64,000 nt of DNA from JACKII01 sp963807085 (GCA_963807085.1 CAWEBB010000011.1:62001-126000); one strand, 5' to 3'; positions 19,202-28,713 are shown, counted from the first letter of the stretch. Notes: generated by a model not told the origin, from the letters alone. Numbers and translations are program-made.

Positions 19202-20239
19202 TCAAAAATGCCGATAGCCGGCTTGGCCGAGGACCAGCGCCTGTCCGTCCCGGTTCAATACGGTGACCCCGCTGCCCGCTTCCATGCGGCCGATGCAGGT
19301 TAGCGCTACGCCGCATCCCCGCGCAGCCGCGGCAAGCTCGGCCGCGGCGCCGGGCGGTGCGGTCAGCAGCAGTTCATAGTCGTCACCGCCGGTGATCAAA
19401 CGGCCGAACCAGTCCGGGTTGCCGGCGACCGCTGCCTGTCCGGCGCGCGACAAGGGCACCCGCGGCCCCTCGATCACGGCGCCGAGGCCCGACGCATCTG
19501 CAATATGGCCGAGATCGGCGACCAAGCCGTCGGATATATCCGCCGATGCGGAAACCTGACCCGTCCGACCAACGCCTGGCCAAGCGCGACCCGCGGCTCC
19601 GGCAGGCGGAAGCGGGCGGCGGCCTCGGCGGCCAAGTCCGGCGCGATATCCGGCCCCTCCCCCTGAATTACAGCCAGGCCCAACGCGCCATCGCCGATCG
19701 TGCCGGACGCCCAGACCTGGTCGCCGGCCCGCGCGCCTGCCCGCGTTGGCGCCTTCTCGGGCGGTGCTTCGCCGACGGCCATAACGCTGATCGTCAGCGC
19801 ACCCGGCGTCCGGACCGTGTCGCCACCAAGCAGCGACCAGCCGAAGGCAGCCTGGTTGCCGGCCGAGCCCCTCGGTAAAGCCGGCAATCCAAGCCTCGTC
19901 TTCGGCAGGACCGAGCGCGAGCGTCAGCAGATAGCCAAGCGGCTTGGCGCCTTTCGCCGCCAGGTCGGAGAGATTGACCCGCAGCACGCGCTCGGCCACG
20001 GCGTCGGGCGGGTCGTCGGGCAAAAAATGCACGCCCGCCACGACGGTATCCGTGTTCAGGATCATGTCGCCCGCAAGATCTTGGCCGCGCAGGACCGCGA
20101 CATCGTCGATCAGCCCGCGCGCGCCCGGATGCGCGGCGAGCGGCGCCAGGTATTTGGCGATCAGGCCGAATTCCGTCAGACGCCGCGCGCCTTGGCCCAC
20201 GCCGGCGGTCGCCGGATCAGGCGACCGTTTTGAAGTCAT
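19202..20239 (-). CDS. thiL: Thiamine-monophosphate kinase, two compensating frameshifts
   Basis: Phosphorylates thiamine phosphate to thiamine pyrophosphate. Start MTSKRSPDP overlaps the 3' end of nusB by 23 nt, the usual nusB-thiL coupling. N-terminal LIDDVAVL...DMILNTDTVVAGVHF and RVLRVNLSDLAAKGAKP (metal-binding Asp residues) are in one frame. After GFTEGL an extra base near 19862-19868 moves the reading to GNQAAFGWSLLGGDTVRTPG. A second shift near 19545-19565 restores the first frame for SASADISDGLVADLGHI and ITGGDDYELLLTAP. Net length is 345 residues, so a gene finder would wrongly report one uninterrupted protein with a nonsense middle of about 100 residues. Confidence 0.88.
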   Translation of the reverse strand: MTSKRSPDPATAGVGQGARRLTEFGLIAKYLAPLAAHPGARGLIDDVAVLRGQDLAGDMILNTDTVVAGVHFLPDDPPDAVAERVLRVNLSDLAAKGAKPLGYLLTLALGPAEDEAWIAGFTEGLGRQPGCLRLVAAWWRHGPDAGCADDQRYGRRRSTAREGANAGRRAGRRPGLGVRHDRRWRVGPGCNSGGGAGYRAGLGRRGRRPLPPAGAAGRAWPGVGRTGQVSASADISDGLVADLGHIADASGLGAVIEGPRVPLSRAGQAAVAGNPDWFGRLITGGDDYELLLTAPPGAAAELAAAARGCGVALTCIGRMEAGSGVTVLNRDGQALVLGQAGYRHF

Positions 20240-20744
20240 CGGGCCGCAACTCCCGCGCCAGCCGGTCCAGCACCGCATTCACCAGTGAGCGCTCGCCATC
20301 GTCGAAGAAGGCGGCGGCGATTTCGGTGTATTCGTTGATCGTGCTGCGGGCCGGCACGTCTCTCAGGGCTTGCAGCTCGTATGCGCCCGCCATCAGAATG
20401 GCCTGAAGCACATATTCGAGCCGCCCGACCTGCCGATTTTGCAGCTTTTCCTGCACCAACAGGCTGAGCGGTTGGGCGTCCTGGGCAATGCCCGTGGTCA
20501 GGCGCCGGAAAAAGGCCCGGTCGGCCTTGAGCGACAGGCCGTCGATGTCATGATCCAGCCGGTGTTCCTCGAACTGCCTCGCCACCTTGGCAATCGGGGC
20601 GTGGGTCATGGCCGATTGATAGAGCACCTGGATAGCGGCGACACGCGCCAACTGCCGGAGCCCCTCCAGCGGGCGCGCATCGACCGCCTCACCCACCGGC
20701 GATGCGCCCGGGGCAAACGATTGGATAAGATCATTACCCCGCAT
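20217..20744 (-). CDS. nusB: Transcription antitermination factor NusB
   Basis: Binds boxA RNA with NusE (S10) in rRNA antitermination. 175 residues with a 30-residue alphaproteobacterial N-terminal extension; family signatures RVAAIQVLYQ, AYELQALRDVPARSTINEYTEIAAAFF and NAVLDRLARELRP. It lies 17 bp downstream of ribH on the same strand and overlaps thiL. Confidence 0.95.
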   Translation of the reverse strand: MRGNDLIQSFAPGASPVGEAVDARPLEGLRQLARVAAIQVLYQSAMTHAPIAKVARQFEEHRLDHDIDGLSLKADRAFFRRLTTGIAQDAQPLSLLVQEKLQNRQVGRLEYVLQAILMAGAYELQALRDVPARSTINEYTEIAAAFFDDGERSLVNAVLDRLARELRPDDFKTVA

Positions 20745-20761
20745 GGGGAATTCCTGTCTGG

Positions 20762-21199
20762 TCAGTCTTGAGAAAAGCGACGGGCGAGCGCGAGGTTCAT
20801 CAGACAGGCGCGCGTCGCTTCACCGCCCTTGTCCTTGCCGTTCGGATCGGCGCGAGCGAGCGCCTGCTCCTCGTGTTCGACCGTCAGCAGCCCAAAGCCT
20901 ATCACCAGGCCGCCATCGGTAGCCAGGTTCTGGACCGCGCGTGCGGTTTCGTTGCAAATCAGGTCGTAATGTGAGGTCTCGCCGCGGATCACACAGCCGA
21001 GCGTGATATAGCCATCAAAGTCGCCCGCCTCGTGCGCGGCGGCAACGGCGAACGGAAGCTCGAAGGCCCCTGCCACCTCGATCACTTCGTGCGTGGCGCC
21101 GGCCCGGTCGAGCGCGCGCGCAACGCCGGTCAACATGCTGTCGGTGATGTGCTTGTAGTAGGGCGCGACCACAACAAGGATATGGGTTCTCTCCGCCAT
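20762..21199 (-). CDS. ribH: 6,7-dimethyl-8-ribityllumazine synthase
   Basis: Condenses ribitylaminouracil with dihydroxybutanone phosphate in riboflavin synthesis. 145 residues; shows GAFELPFAV, TLGCVIRGETSHYDLICNE with the conserved His of the active site, and the C-terminal LTVEHEEQALARAD. It starts 1 nt after the ribBA stop, in the riboflavin operon. Confidence 0.96.
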   Translation of the reverse strand: MAERTHILVVVAPYYKHITDSMLTGVARALDRAGATHEVIEVAGAFELPFAVAAAHEAGDFDGYITLGCVIRGETSHYDLICNETARAVQNLATDGGLVIGFGLLTVEHEEQALARADPNGKDKGGEATRACLMNLALARRFSQD

Positions 21200-21200
21200 T

Positions 21201-22403
21201 TCAATTTTTCCCCCGCGGCACCTTGCGGGTCTCGACCACTTTCAGCCCATAGCCTTCCAAGCCGACAATGTGTCGTTCGGTATTGGACAGCAACACCATC
21301 TCTTTCACGCCGAGGTCCAGCAAAATCTGGGCCCCAATGCCATAGTCCCGCAGAAAGCCGCCGCCGCGCCCTGCCTTCTCCGTCAGTTCTTCACGAAGGC
21401 GTTCCGAGAGGCCCGTTACGCGTGTTTCGCGAATGACCACAACCACGCCCCGCCCTGCCTCGCCGATCAGCCGCATGGCGGTCTGCAGCGACCCGCCGCG
21501 GTTGCGATGCTCGTCGCCCAAAAGATCTTCCAGCAGGTTCATGGAGTGCATGCGCACCAGCACCGGCTCGTCCGTGGAGATATCACCCTTAACCAGCGCG
21601 ATATGCTCTGCGTATTCCACCGTCGTGCCAAAGACGATCATCTGGAAATCGCCGCCATGGCGGGAGTGAAAGACGGTCTCAATCATCCGTTGGACCGTGC
21701 GGTCATGGCGCCTGCGGTGGGCGATCAGGTCCGCGATCGCGCCGATTTTCAGGCCATGGTATTGGGCGAACGGTATCAGGTCCGGCAGCCGGGCCATGCT
21801 GCCGTCCTCGTTCATGATCTCACAAATCACGCCGGAGGGGTTGAGGCCCGCGAGACGGGAGATATCGACCGCGGCTTCCGTATGCCCCGCCCGAACGAGA
21901 ACGCCACCTTCGCGCGCTTCCAGCGGGAACACGTGGCCCGGCGTGGCGATGTCGTACTTGCCTCGGGCGGGATCGATGGCAACCGAAATGGTGCGCGCCC
22001 GGTCGGACGCAGAAATGCCGGTGGTCACGCCTTCCCTCGCTTCGATCGACACGGTGAAATTGGTCGATTGGCGCTGGCGGTTGTCGCGCGGCATCAGCGG
22101 CAGGTCGAGTTCCTGCACACGACGTTTTGTCAGCGACAGGCAGATCAGGCCGCGCCCGTATTTCGCCATGAAATTGATGGCATCGGGAGTCGCCATCTGA
22201 GCGGGTATGACCAGATCGCCTTCGTTCTCGCGATCTTCGTCATCCACCAGGATGAACATGCGGCCGTTGCGCGCCTCGTCGATGATTTCCTCGATCGGAG
22301 AGAGGAACGACAAATCCTCGTGGGTCCGCGGCTTTTCATCGCCGCAGGCGGCGGCGACGTCGCCCGGAGACGCGCGTTTGATGGTGTTTGAATCGTCGCT
22401 CAC
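21201..22403 (-). CDS. ribB: 3,4-dihydroxy-2-butanone 4-phosphate synthase with a degenerate GTP cyclohydrolase II domain (RibBX type)
   Basis: The N-terminal half (to ~225) is RibB: VDDEDRENEGDLVIPA (metal-binding acidic loop), FTVSIEAREGVTTGISA, RAGHTEAAVDISRLAG. It should make dihydroxybutanone phosphate from ribulose 5-phosphate. The C-terminal half has the GTP cyclohydrolase II fold but the zinc-binding cysteines are gone: where active enzymes have HSECLTGD...RCDCG this protein reads HSMNLLEDLLGDEHRNRGG. So this half is probably not a cyclohydrolase, as described for RibBX proteins of alphaproteobacteria. The start codon overlaps the ribE stop (ATGA). Another ribA should exist elsewhere in the genome. 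Confidence 0.93.
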   Translation of the reverse strand: MSDDSNTIKRASPGDVAAACGDEKPRTHEDLSFLSPIEEIIDEARNGRMFILVDDEDRENEGDLVIPAQMATPDAINFMAKYGRGLICLSLTKRRVQELDLPLMPRDNRQRQSTNFTVSIEAREGVTTGISASDRARTISVAIDPARGKYDIATPGHVFPLEAREGGVLVRAGHTEAAVDISRLAGLNPSGVICEIMNEDGSMARLPDLIPFAQYHGLKIGAIADLIAHRRRHDRTVQRMIETVFHSRHGGDFQMIVFGTTVEYAEHIALVKGDISTDEPVLVRMHSMNLLEDLLGDEHRNRGGSLQTAMRLIGEAGRGVVVVIRETRVTGLSERLREELTEKAGRGGGFLRDYGIGAQILLDLGVKEMVLLSNTERHIVGLEGYGLKVVETRKVPRGKN

Positions 22404-23021
22404 GCGAGACCTCTCGTTTCTGTCAGGCGGGCAACGTAGCGTGCCAACATATCAATTTCTACGTTGATACGATCACCGGGAGCCGTTTTGCCAAAAGTGG
22501 TGTTCTCTAGCGTATGCGGAATGAGATTAACACCAAACCGTGTAGCCTCGACCTCGTTCACCGTCAACGAGACCCCGTTCAGGGCGACAGAGCCCTTTTC
22601 GGCGATGAACCGGGCCAGGCTGGCGGGAACGTCGAAGGTAAAGCGCACACTGTCGCCTTCGGCCCGGCGGGTCGCGACACTGCCGACGCCGTCAACATGG
22701 CCGGAGACGATATGCCCGCCCAGCTCGTCGCCTACCTTCATGGCGCGCTCGAGATTGATGGCGGTTCCGATCTGCCAGTCGCCCAGGGTGGTGCGAGTTC
22801 AAAGTTTCCGCCGACGCATCGACCGCAAACCAGCCTTTGCCCTCGTCGACCCTCTGGTCGACCCCCTTGTCAACAACAGTCAGACAGGCACCGCTGCAGC
22901 AGATGGAGGCGCCCAGGTCGATCGTAGCCGTATCGTAGCGCGTTTCGACAATCAGGCGCGCATCGCCCCGCTGCTCGATAGAGCGGATACGGCCGACATC
23001 GGTGATAATTCCGGTAAACAT
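22400..23021 (-). CDS. ribE: Riboflavin synthase alpha subunit, frameshifted in this sequence
   Basis: Dismutates two lumazine molecules to riboflavin. Starts MFTGIITDVGRI, the canonical N-terminus, and carries the two tandem lumazine-binding domains: CCSGACLTVVDK in the first, HIVSGHVDGVG and VALNGVSLTVNEV in the second. After ASAETLNS an extra base near 22797-22800 shifts the frame; TTLGDWQIGTAINLERAMKV continues normally. One base removed gives 206 residues, the usual length. Confidence 0.92.
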
Positions 23022-23025
23022 GGCG

Positions 23026-24168
23026 CTAAGCAGGCTCTTTCTGGCCGCGTTCATAGATGGAGAGCATATCGTCATCCAACTGGCGGGTTTCCACCAGAGA
23101 GAATTCCGGCATATCTGCGATGCGTCGAACGCCAAGAGCACCGATTGCCGGCAGGCCATCGCCGCCGATGATGCTCGGCGCCTGCGCCCATTCGATCCGG
23201 TCGATCAGACCCGCACGGATCAGGCCGCTCGCAAGCGTGCCGCCACCTTCAACCAGCAGGCGTGTTATACCGCGGCCGGCCAGGGCTTGCAGAACCTGCC
23301 TCAGGTCCAGCCTCCCGTCCGGCCCCACATCGACCGCAATGGTCTCGACGTTCGGCAAGGACGAAGCACCCACCCGGGCAATGCGCCAGACGGGCGGACC
23401 ATCGCCAGCCAGCAGATGGAACGGACCTGCCGCCGTCCCATTCGTTACCGTGCCGCTCGTTAACGTGTCCTTCGTTATTGTGCCGTTCGTATCGAGAAAC
23501 ACCCGCACTGGTGAGCGGACCTCCATTCCGGGAACCCGGCAGGTAAGGCTGGGATTGTCGGCCTCGACCGTGCCCTTTCCGACCATAATGGCGTCGTGGG
23601 TCGCCCGCAGCAGGTGCCCGTAGTTGCGCGCCAACGGGCCGGTGATCCACTGGCTTTCGCCCGTGGCGGTCGCGATGCGCCCGTCGAGCGTTGCGGCCAC
23701 CTTCAACGTGACGAGCGGCAGGCCCTGGATATGGCGCTTGATGAAGCCGCCGTTGATCCGAAGAGCCTCGCCGCGCAACACATCTTCCGTGACCGAGACC
23801 TTCGCGGCCCTGAGCGCGGCAAAGCCACGGCCGGAGACACGCGGGTCGGGGTCGCCGCAAGCCACGACCACCCGTGCGACTTTCGCGTCGATCAACGCCC
23901 CGGCGCAGGGCGGCGTCCGGCCGTAGTGACTGCAAGGCTCCAGGGTGACATAGGCCGTTGCACCCGCCGCGCCGTCGCCCGCCATTGCCAATGCTTCCGT
24001 TTCCGCATGCGGGCGCCCCTCCGGTTGGGTCCAGCCCTGCCCGATGATGATGCCGTCCCGCACGATAACGCAGCCGACCGGCGGATTGGGCCAGGTCCGC
24101 CCGAGGCCGCGGCGGGCGAGCGCCAGCGCGGCCCGCATCCAGCGCTCGTCGGTAGCGGCGGCGTTCAC
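23026..24168 (-). CDS. ribD: Bifunctional diaminohydroxyphosphoribosylaminopyrimidine deaminase / reductase
   Basis: Carries the second and third steps of riboflavin synthesis. The deaminase domain has the zinc motif HAETEAL...TLEPCSHYGRTPPC; the reductase domain has TLKVAATLDGRIAT and LLVEGGGTLASGLI. 380 residues, intact. A short Thr/Asn-rich insert (TITKDTLTSGTVTNGT) at ~242-257 comes from a 15-bp near-repeat and is unlike other family members. It lies 4 bp before ribE and 1 bp after nrdR. Confidence 0.95.
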   Translation of the reverse strand: MNAAATDERWMRAALALARRGLGRTWPNPPVGCVIVRDGIIIGQGWTQPEGRPHAETEALAMAGDGAAGATAYVTLEPCSHYGRTPPCAGALIDAKVARVVVACGDPDPRVSGRGFAALRAAKVSVTEDVLRGEALRINGGFIKRHIQGLPLVTLKVAATLDGRIATATGESQWITGPLARNYGHLLRATHDAIMVGKGTVEADNPSLTCRVPGMEVRSPVRVFLDTNGTITKDTLTSGTVTNGTAAGPFHLLAGDGPPVWRIARVGASSLPNVETIAVDVGPDGRLDLRQVLQALAGRGITRLLVEGGGTLASGLIRAGLIDRIEWAQAPSIIGGDGLPAIGALGVRRIADMPEFSLVETRQLDDDMLSIYERGQKEPA

Positions 24169-24169
24169 G

Positions 24170-24629
24170 TCACCGCTCGCCGCCGGTCAGACGCCCGACA
24201 AAGTCCTCGAAATCCTTGGCCTCACGGAAATTCCTGTAAACGCTGGCAAACCGGACATAGGCGACCGGGTCGAGCGCCTCCAGCGTTTCCATGACCAGGC
24301 CGCCGATTTGTTCAGCCGAAACCTCCGATTCGCCCGACTGCTCGATCCGGCGGACGATGCTGTTGAGTGCGGACTCGACCTTGCGCTCTTCTACCGGCCG
24401 CTTTCGCAGCGCGATGCGCATGGAGCGCTCGATCTTGTCCCGGTCGAACAATTCACGCCGCCCGTTCGATTTCACCACGGTGATATCCCGCAGATAGACC
24501 CGCTCAAACGTGGTGAAACGCGCACCGCACTCCACGCACTGACGCCGCCGCCGGATAGCCGTGTTGTCGTCCGTCGGGCGGGAGTTCCTTGACCTGGGTG
24601 TCAGGGTGATTGCAGTGCGGGCAGCGCAT
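24170..24629 (-). CDS. nrdR: Transcriptional repressor NrdR, frameshifted in this sequence
   Basis: Zinc-ribbon/ATP-cone repressor of ribonucleotide reductase genes. Start MRCPHCNHPDTQVK provides the first zinc pair (CPHC). An extra base near 24585-24588 shifts the frame; the next segment reads SRPTDDNTAIRRRRQCVEC (second zinc pair), then GARFTTFERV and the ATP-cone SNGRRELFDRDKIERSM. One base removed gives 152 residues, typical. It sits 11 bp after glyA and immediately before ribD, a conserved alphaproteobacterial order. Confidence 0.92.
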
Positions 24630-24640
24630 GGTGGGACTAC

Positions 24641-25933
24641 CTAGGCCGCATAAATCGGGAAGCGCTGGCAAAGCGCCTTCACCTGGGCGGCGGTTTCGGC
24701 TTCGGCCGCACGGTTCCCCTGCGGGTTCTTCGCCAACTCGGCCAGAACCCCGTGGATCATGTCGCCGACCTGCTCGAACTCGTTGACGCCGAAGCCGCGG
24801 GTGGTCGCCGCAGGCGAGCCAAGACGCAGGCCGGAAGTGACCATCGGTTTTTCCGGATCGAAGGGGATGGCGTTCTTGTTGCACGTAATACCGCAGCGCT
24901 CCAGCGCCGCCTCCGCATCTTTGCCCGTCAGGCCCATGGCGCGGAGGTCCACCAGCATCAGATGGTTATCGGTGCCGCCGGAGACGATGGCCAGTCCCTT
25001 TTCCTCCAGCCGCCTGGCCAGCGCCTGGGCGTTTTCGACCACGGCTTCGCAATAGGCGCGAAAGCTCGGCTGCAACGCCTCACCGAACGCAACCGCCTTG
25101 GCCGCGATCACGTGCATCAGGGGGCCGCCCTGCAGGCCGGGGAACATGGCTGAGTTGATCTTTTTGCCCAAATCCTCATCGTTCGAGAGGATCATGCCGC
25201 CGCGCGGTCCGCGCAATGTTTTGTGGGTGGTCGTCGTCACCACATGGGCGTGGGGCAGCGGGCTCGGCAGCACGCCCGCGGCGGACAGGCCGGCAAAGTG
25301 CGCCATGTCCACCAAGAAATAGGCGTCGACCAAATCGGCGATCGCCCGGAAGCGCTCGAAGTCGATCTCGCGCGGATAGGCGCTACCGCCCGCGATGATC
25401 ATTTTCGGCCGGTGTTCCTTCGCCAGCCGTTCGACCTCGTCATAATCGATGCGGGCGTCTTCCTTGCGCACGCCGTACTGCACCGCATTGAACCATTTGC
25501 CGGAGAGGTTCGGCGCGGCCCCGTGGGTAAGGTGGCCGCCCGCGGCCAGCGACATGCCAAGGATCGTGTCGCCCGGCTTCAGCAGGGCCAGAAACACGCC
25601 CTGGTTGGCGGACGCGCCGCAATGGGGCTGCACGTTGGCGAAAGCGCAACCGAAAAGCTGTTTCGCGCGTTCGATCGCCAGCGTCTCGGCCACATCGACA
25701 TACTCGCAGCCGCCATAGTAGCGGCGACCGGGATAGCCTTCGGCATACTTGTTGGTCAGCACGCTGCCCTGAGCCTCGAGCACGGCGCGGCTGACGATAT
25801 TTTCGGAAGCGATCAACTCGATCTGGTCTTGCTGCCGGCCCAACTCGCCCAGAAGGGCGGCGGTCAGATCCGGGTCAGCGTCGGCAACGGATGCAGAGAA
25901 GAAGCCGGCGGAGCGCAGCGCGGCTTGAGCCAT
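24641..25933 (-). CDS. glyA: Serine hydroxymethyltransferase
   Basis: PLP enzyme interconverting serine and glycine and loading tetrahydrofolate with one-carbon units. 430 residues, intact. PLP-binding lysine in HVVTTTTHKTLRGPRGG; ELIASENIVS and NKYAEGYPGRRYYGG are the substrate and PLP contacts. I choose ATG 25933 because AAAGGAT precedes it by about 8 nt; a TTG three codons upstream is weaker. First gene of a probable eight-gene operon running to thiL. Confidence 0.97.
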   Translation of the reverse strand: MAQAALRSAGFFSASVADADPDLTAALLGELGRQQDQIELIASENIVSRAVLEAQGSVLTNKYAEGYPGRRYYGGCEYVDVAETLAIERAKQLFGCAFANVQPHCGASANQGVFLALLKPGDTILGMSLAAGGHLTHGAAPNLSGKWFNAVQYGVRKEDARIDYDEVERLAKEHRPKMIIAGGSAYPREIDFERFRAIADLVDAYFLVDMAHFAGLSAAGVLPSPLPHAHVVTTTTHKTLRGPRGGMILSNDEDLGKKINSAMFPGLQGGPLMHVIAAKAVAFGEALQPSFRAYCEAVVENAQALARRLEEKGLAIVSGGTDNHLMLVDLRAMGLTGKDAEAALERCGITCNKNAIPFDPEKPMVTSGLRLGSPAATTRGFGVNEFEQVGDMIHGVLAELAKNPQGNRAAEAETAAQVKALCQRFPIYAA

Positions 25934-26128
25934 GGATACCAATCCTTTTTTTCAGCTTAGCTTTAGGTGATTGCGTGGATCGTGACACAAGCCCGATGTG
26001 CTGGCAATTGGCCACACACAAGATGTCGTGCTTCGGGATGTCCTACCATCCGATACGCGGTATCCGGGTTGCGGAGGCCCGGCTGCGCACGCCGGTCAGG
26101 GCGCGGCTGATCTGCCGACGCGCGGCAG

Positions 26129-27187
26129 TTATTTCCGCGCGAGTTCGGCCGGTGCAAATCCGAGTTTTTCCGCAAACCGCTGGCGGTATTTCGGCCAGGC
26201 TTCCGGATTGATCAGGCGCGGCGGCACCTTGCCGCTGAAGATCTCGATCCACTGGGCCGCCGCCCATTCGCGCATGTTGGTCACGGCCTCGTGCGTGACG
26301 CCGGCGCTGTGCGGCGTCGCAATCACGTCGTTGCGTTGCAGCAGCGGATGGTTCTTCGGCGTCGGCTCTTCCCACCAGACGTCAAGGCCGGCGCCGGCCA
26401 GTTGCCCGGCCTCCAGCGCGGCCAGCAGATCGTCTTCCTTGTGAATGCCGCCCCGGGCCGTGTTCACGAAATAGGCGCTCGGCTTCATCAGCGCGAAAGC
26501 CGCCGCGTTCACCATGCCGAGCGTCTCTCCGGTGCGGGGCGTGTGCACGGTGACATAATCACTGGTCGAAAACAGCGTCTCAAAGTCCACTTTCTCCGCC
26601 CCCCGCGCGCGGCATTCTTCCGCCGAAAGATAAGGGTCATAGGCGATGACCTTCATCCGGAACGCCTTCGCGATCTCGGCCGAGCGCGTGCCGATTTGGC
26701 CGAGCCCGACCACGCCGAGCGTCTTGCCCAGAATATCGTTGCCGGTGACGCCCGCGCGGCTGAAAAAATCATGCTGCCGCATGCCCCGATCCGCCTGAGC
26801 GATGCGCTTGGAAAGGCCCAGGATCAGCCCAAAGGCGTGCTCGGCCACCGCTTCCTTGTTCGAGCCCGACTGGTTCACCACGACGACGCCGCATTCGGTG
26901 CAGGCGTCCACGTCGATCATGTCGTAGCCCGCGCCGGTCGAGCTGACGGCCAGCAGGTTCGGCATGCGGGCAATGAAGTCGCGATCGGTCAGGTATTCCG
27001 GCTGCAATTCCGTGCGCGGCAGGCTTTGATAACCGTGCATGGTGAGCAGTTGGGGTTCGTTCACGGCATAGCCGTCGGATTGCTGCAGGTGGCAGAGGTC
27101 CAGCACGTCGTTGTTGCGCAAGGTCTCCATGGCGTTGCCCGCCATCCAGGTGTCGAAAATGACCAGCTTGGCGATATTGGCGCTCAT
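26129..27187 (-). CDS. D-isomer-specific 2-hydroxyacid dehydrogenase
   Basis: NAD(P)-dependent dehydrogenase related to phosphoglycerate dehydrogenase and hydroxypyruvate reductase. 352 residues from MSANIAKLVIFDTW. The Rossmann motif is LGVVGLGQIGTRSAEIA; the catalytic triad is Arg in NTARGGIHKEDD, Glu in DVWWEEPTPKNHP and His in ATPHSAGVTHEA. No ACT domain, so it is not a classical SerA. Its specific substrate is unknown. It is on the same strand as glyA but separated by about 190 bp. Confidence 0.9.
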   Translation of the reverse strand: MSANIAKLVIFDTWMAGNAMETLRNNDVLDLCHLQQSDGYAVNEPQLLTMHGYQSLPRTELQPEYLTDRDFIARMPNLLAVSSTGAGYDMIDVDACTECGVVVVNQSGSNKEAVAEHAFGLILGLSKRIAQADRGMRQHDFFSRAGVTGNDILGKTLGVVGLGQIGTRSAEIAKAFRMKVIAYDPYLSAEECRARGAEKVDFETLFSTSDYVTVHTPRTGETLGMVNAAAFALMKPSAYFVNTARGGIHKEDDLLAALEAGQLAGAGLDVWWEEPTPKNHPLLQRNDVIATPHSAGVTHEAVTNMREWAAAQWIEIFSGKVPPRLINPEAWPKYRQRFAEKLGFAPAELARK

Positions 27188-27280
27188 TCGTGGGGGCTTC
27201 CTCGGCCAGATGATTTCTGAGATTGGCATAGCGGGTTCAGGCCGCCTTGCACAAGATCGGGCAGAAAAGGGCGGGCGAAG

Positions 27281-27748
27281 TCAACTCCCGCTCCACGGCA
27301 TTTCGGCGCGAGAGCCCAGGCCGATGCCAAGCCGGGCCGCCTCCCCCGCCGCCAGTTCAAGCACCGCCGCAATCGGCTGTTTGGTTCCAACGGATTCCCA
27401 TGAATAGGGTTCGGTGTTGGGCGCGATATAGGCCAGCCGCCCTTGCCCATCGAAGAACAGCATGTCCAGGGGTTCCGGCGTGTTCCGCATCCAGAACCAG
27501 GCCGGGCCGGCCGGGCGCATGTCGAACAGCATGCCCGTGCCACCAGCCAGCCGGGGCCGCCCCATCAGGCCGCACGCGCGCTCTTCAGCGCTGTCCGCCA
27601 GTTCGACCATCAGGACGAGCGGCCCTCCAGCGGTCTCCACGCGCAGTGGATAGACGGGCAATTCCGGCTGCGGGTACTCGCTGCAAGCCAGGCCCGCGCG
27701 GGGAACGAACAATATCAGCAACACGAACAGGAAGCGCAGCACGCGCAC
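27281..27748 (-). CDS. DUF192 family exported protein
   Basis: 155 residues with a signal peptide (VLRFLFVLLILFVPRAGLA) followed by the DUF192 domain: MVELADSAEERACGLMGR, GMLFDM, WFWMRNTPEPLDMLFFD, and a closing VLELAAGEA. DUF192 proteins are small beta-barrel proteins of unknown function, commonly exported. It lies between the hydroxyacid dehydrogenase and a divergent dioxygenase. Confidence 0.9.
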   Translation of the reverse strand: MRVLRFLFVLLILFVPRAGLACSEYPQPELPVYPLRVETAGGPLVLMVELADSAEERACGLMGRPRLAGGTGMLFDMRPAGPAWFWMRNTPEPLDMLFFDGQGRLAYIAPNTEPYSWESVGTKQPIAAVLELAAGEAARLGIGLGSRAEMPWSGS

Positions 27749-27837
27749 GGGAAATCCTCTCTTACAAAGCGCAACGGCCCGGCAACCCGCCGATTGCTGA
27801 CCGCCAGCAATGCTGTCAGACTTGCGACCAAACCATC

Positions 27838-28713
27838 ATGGAGCCAAGCCTCATGCGCAACGATTATCAGCATATCACCGTCACGCCCATCGCCGGCGCG
27901 CTGGGCGCGGAGATCGGCAATGTCGATCTGGCCGCCGACAACCCGCAAGGCGTCTATGACGAAATCCATAGGGCCTTGTTGGAGAACCTGGTGATTTTCT
28001 TCCGCAACCAGGAGATCACGCCCGAACAACAACTGGCCTTTGCCCGCCGCTGGGGCGACCTGCACCAGCACCCCTTCATGAAGGGCATGGACGACTATCC
28101 GGACATGCTGGAGATCAAAAAGCTGCCGACCGACAAGCGCAATTTCGGCGGCGGCTGGCATTCGGATCAGATGTTCGCACCGCAACCCGCGATGGGTACG
28201 ATCCTGCTGGCTAAGGAAACACCCGCGGCCGGCGGCGACACGCTGTTTGCCAACATGTATGCTGCCTATGATGCGCTGTCCGACGGCATGAAAGCGATGC
28301 TGGCCCGAATGAAGGCCGTTTCCAGCGGCGACAACTTCAAGCAGGACGGCGGCAAATCCCGGAAAGAGGTCTATGGCCAGTACCACACCATGCAGGTGCG
28401 CGATCCCGGCAATGTCTCGACCACCAACGCCCACCCGGTCGTGCGCACCCACCCGGAAACGGGTCGGAAGGCGCTTTATGCCGGCGGGCACTGGCGCCAT
28501 TTCGAAGGCATGACCGAGGCCGAGAGCGAGCCGCTGATGGCGTACCTGCGCGAACACTCGACCCGGCCGGAGTTCACCTGCCGCTTCCGCTGGCGGCCGG
28601 GCTCCATGGCGTTCTGGGACAATCGCTGCACCCAGCATTTCGCCATCGACGACTATCCAGGCGAGACCCGCATTATGCATCGCATCACCGTTTGCGGGGA
28701 CGAGCCGTTTTGA
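27838..28713 (+). CDS. TauD/TfdA-family Fe(II)/2-oxoglutarate dioxygenase
   Basis: 291 residues. Iron ligands are seen in GGWHSDQMF (HxD) and FWDNRCTQHFAIDDY (distal His), with the 2-oxoglutarate Arg in GETRIMHRITV. The N-terminal ITVTPIAGALGAEIGNVDL is typical of TauD and of alkylsulfatase or 2,4-D dioxygenases. The substrate is not evident: taurine, other sulfonates and aryloxy acids are possible. ATG 27838 and a second ATG 15 nt later are both possible starts. Confidence 0.9.
   Translation: MEPSLMRNDYQHITVTPIAGALGAEIGNVDLAADNPQGVYDEIHRALLENLVIFFRNQEITPEQQLAFARRWGDLHQHPFMKGMDDYPDMLEIKKLPTDKRNFGGGWHSDQMFAPQPAMGTILLAKETPAAGGDTLFANMYAAYDALSDGMKAMLARMKAVSSGDNFKQDGGKSRKEVYGQYHTMQVRDPGNVSTTNAHPVVRTHPETGRKALYAGGHWRHFEGMTEAESEPLMAYLREHSTRPEFTCRFRWRPGSMAFWDNRCTQHFAIDDYPGETRIMHRITVCGDEPF

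Noticed and set aside
25943..26128. FMN or glycine riboswitch in front of the glyA-rib operon
   Set aside because: I could not find the conserved RFN-element or glycine-aptamer core on the minus strand in this 186-bp stretch; no other leader exists, since genes from glyA to thiL are almost contiguous.
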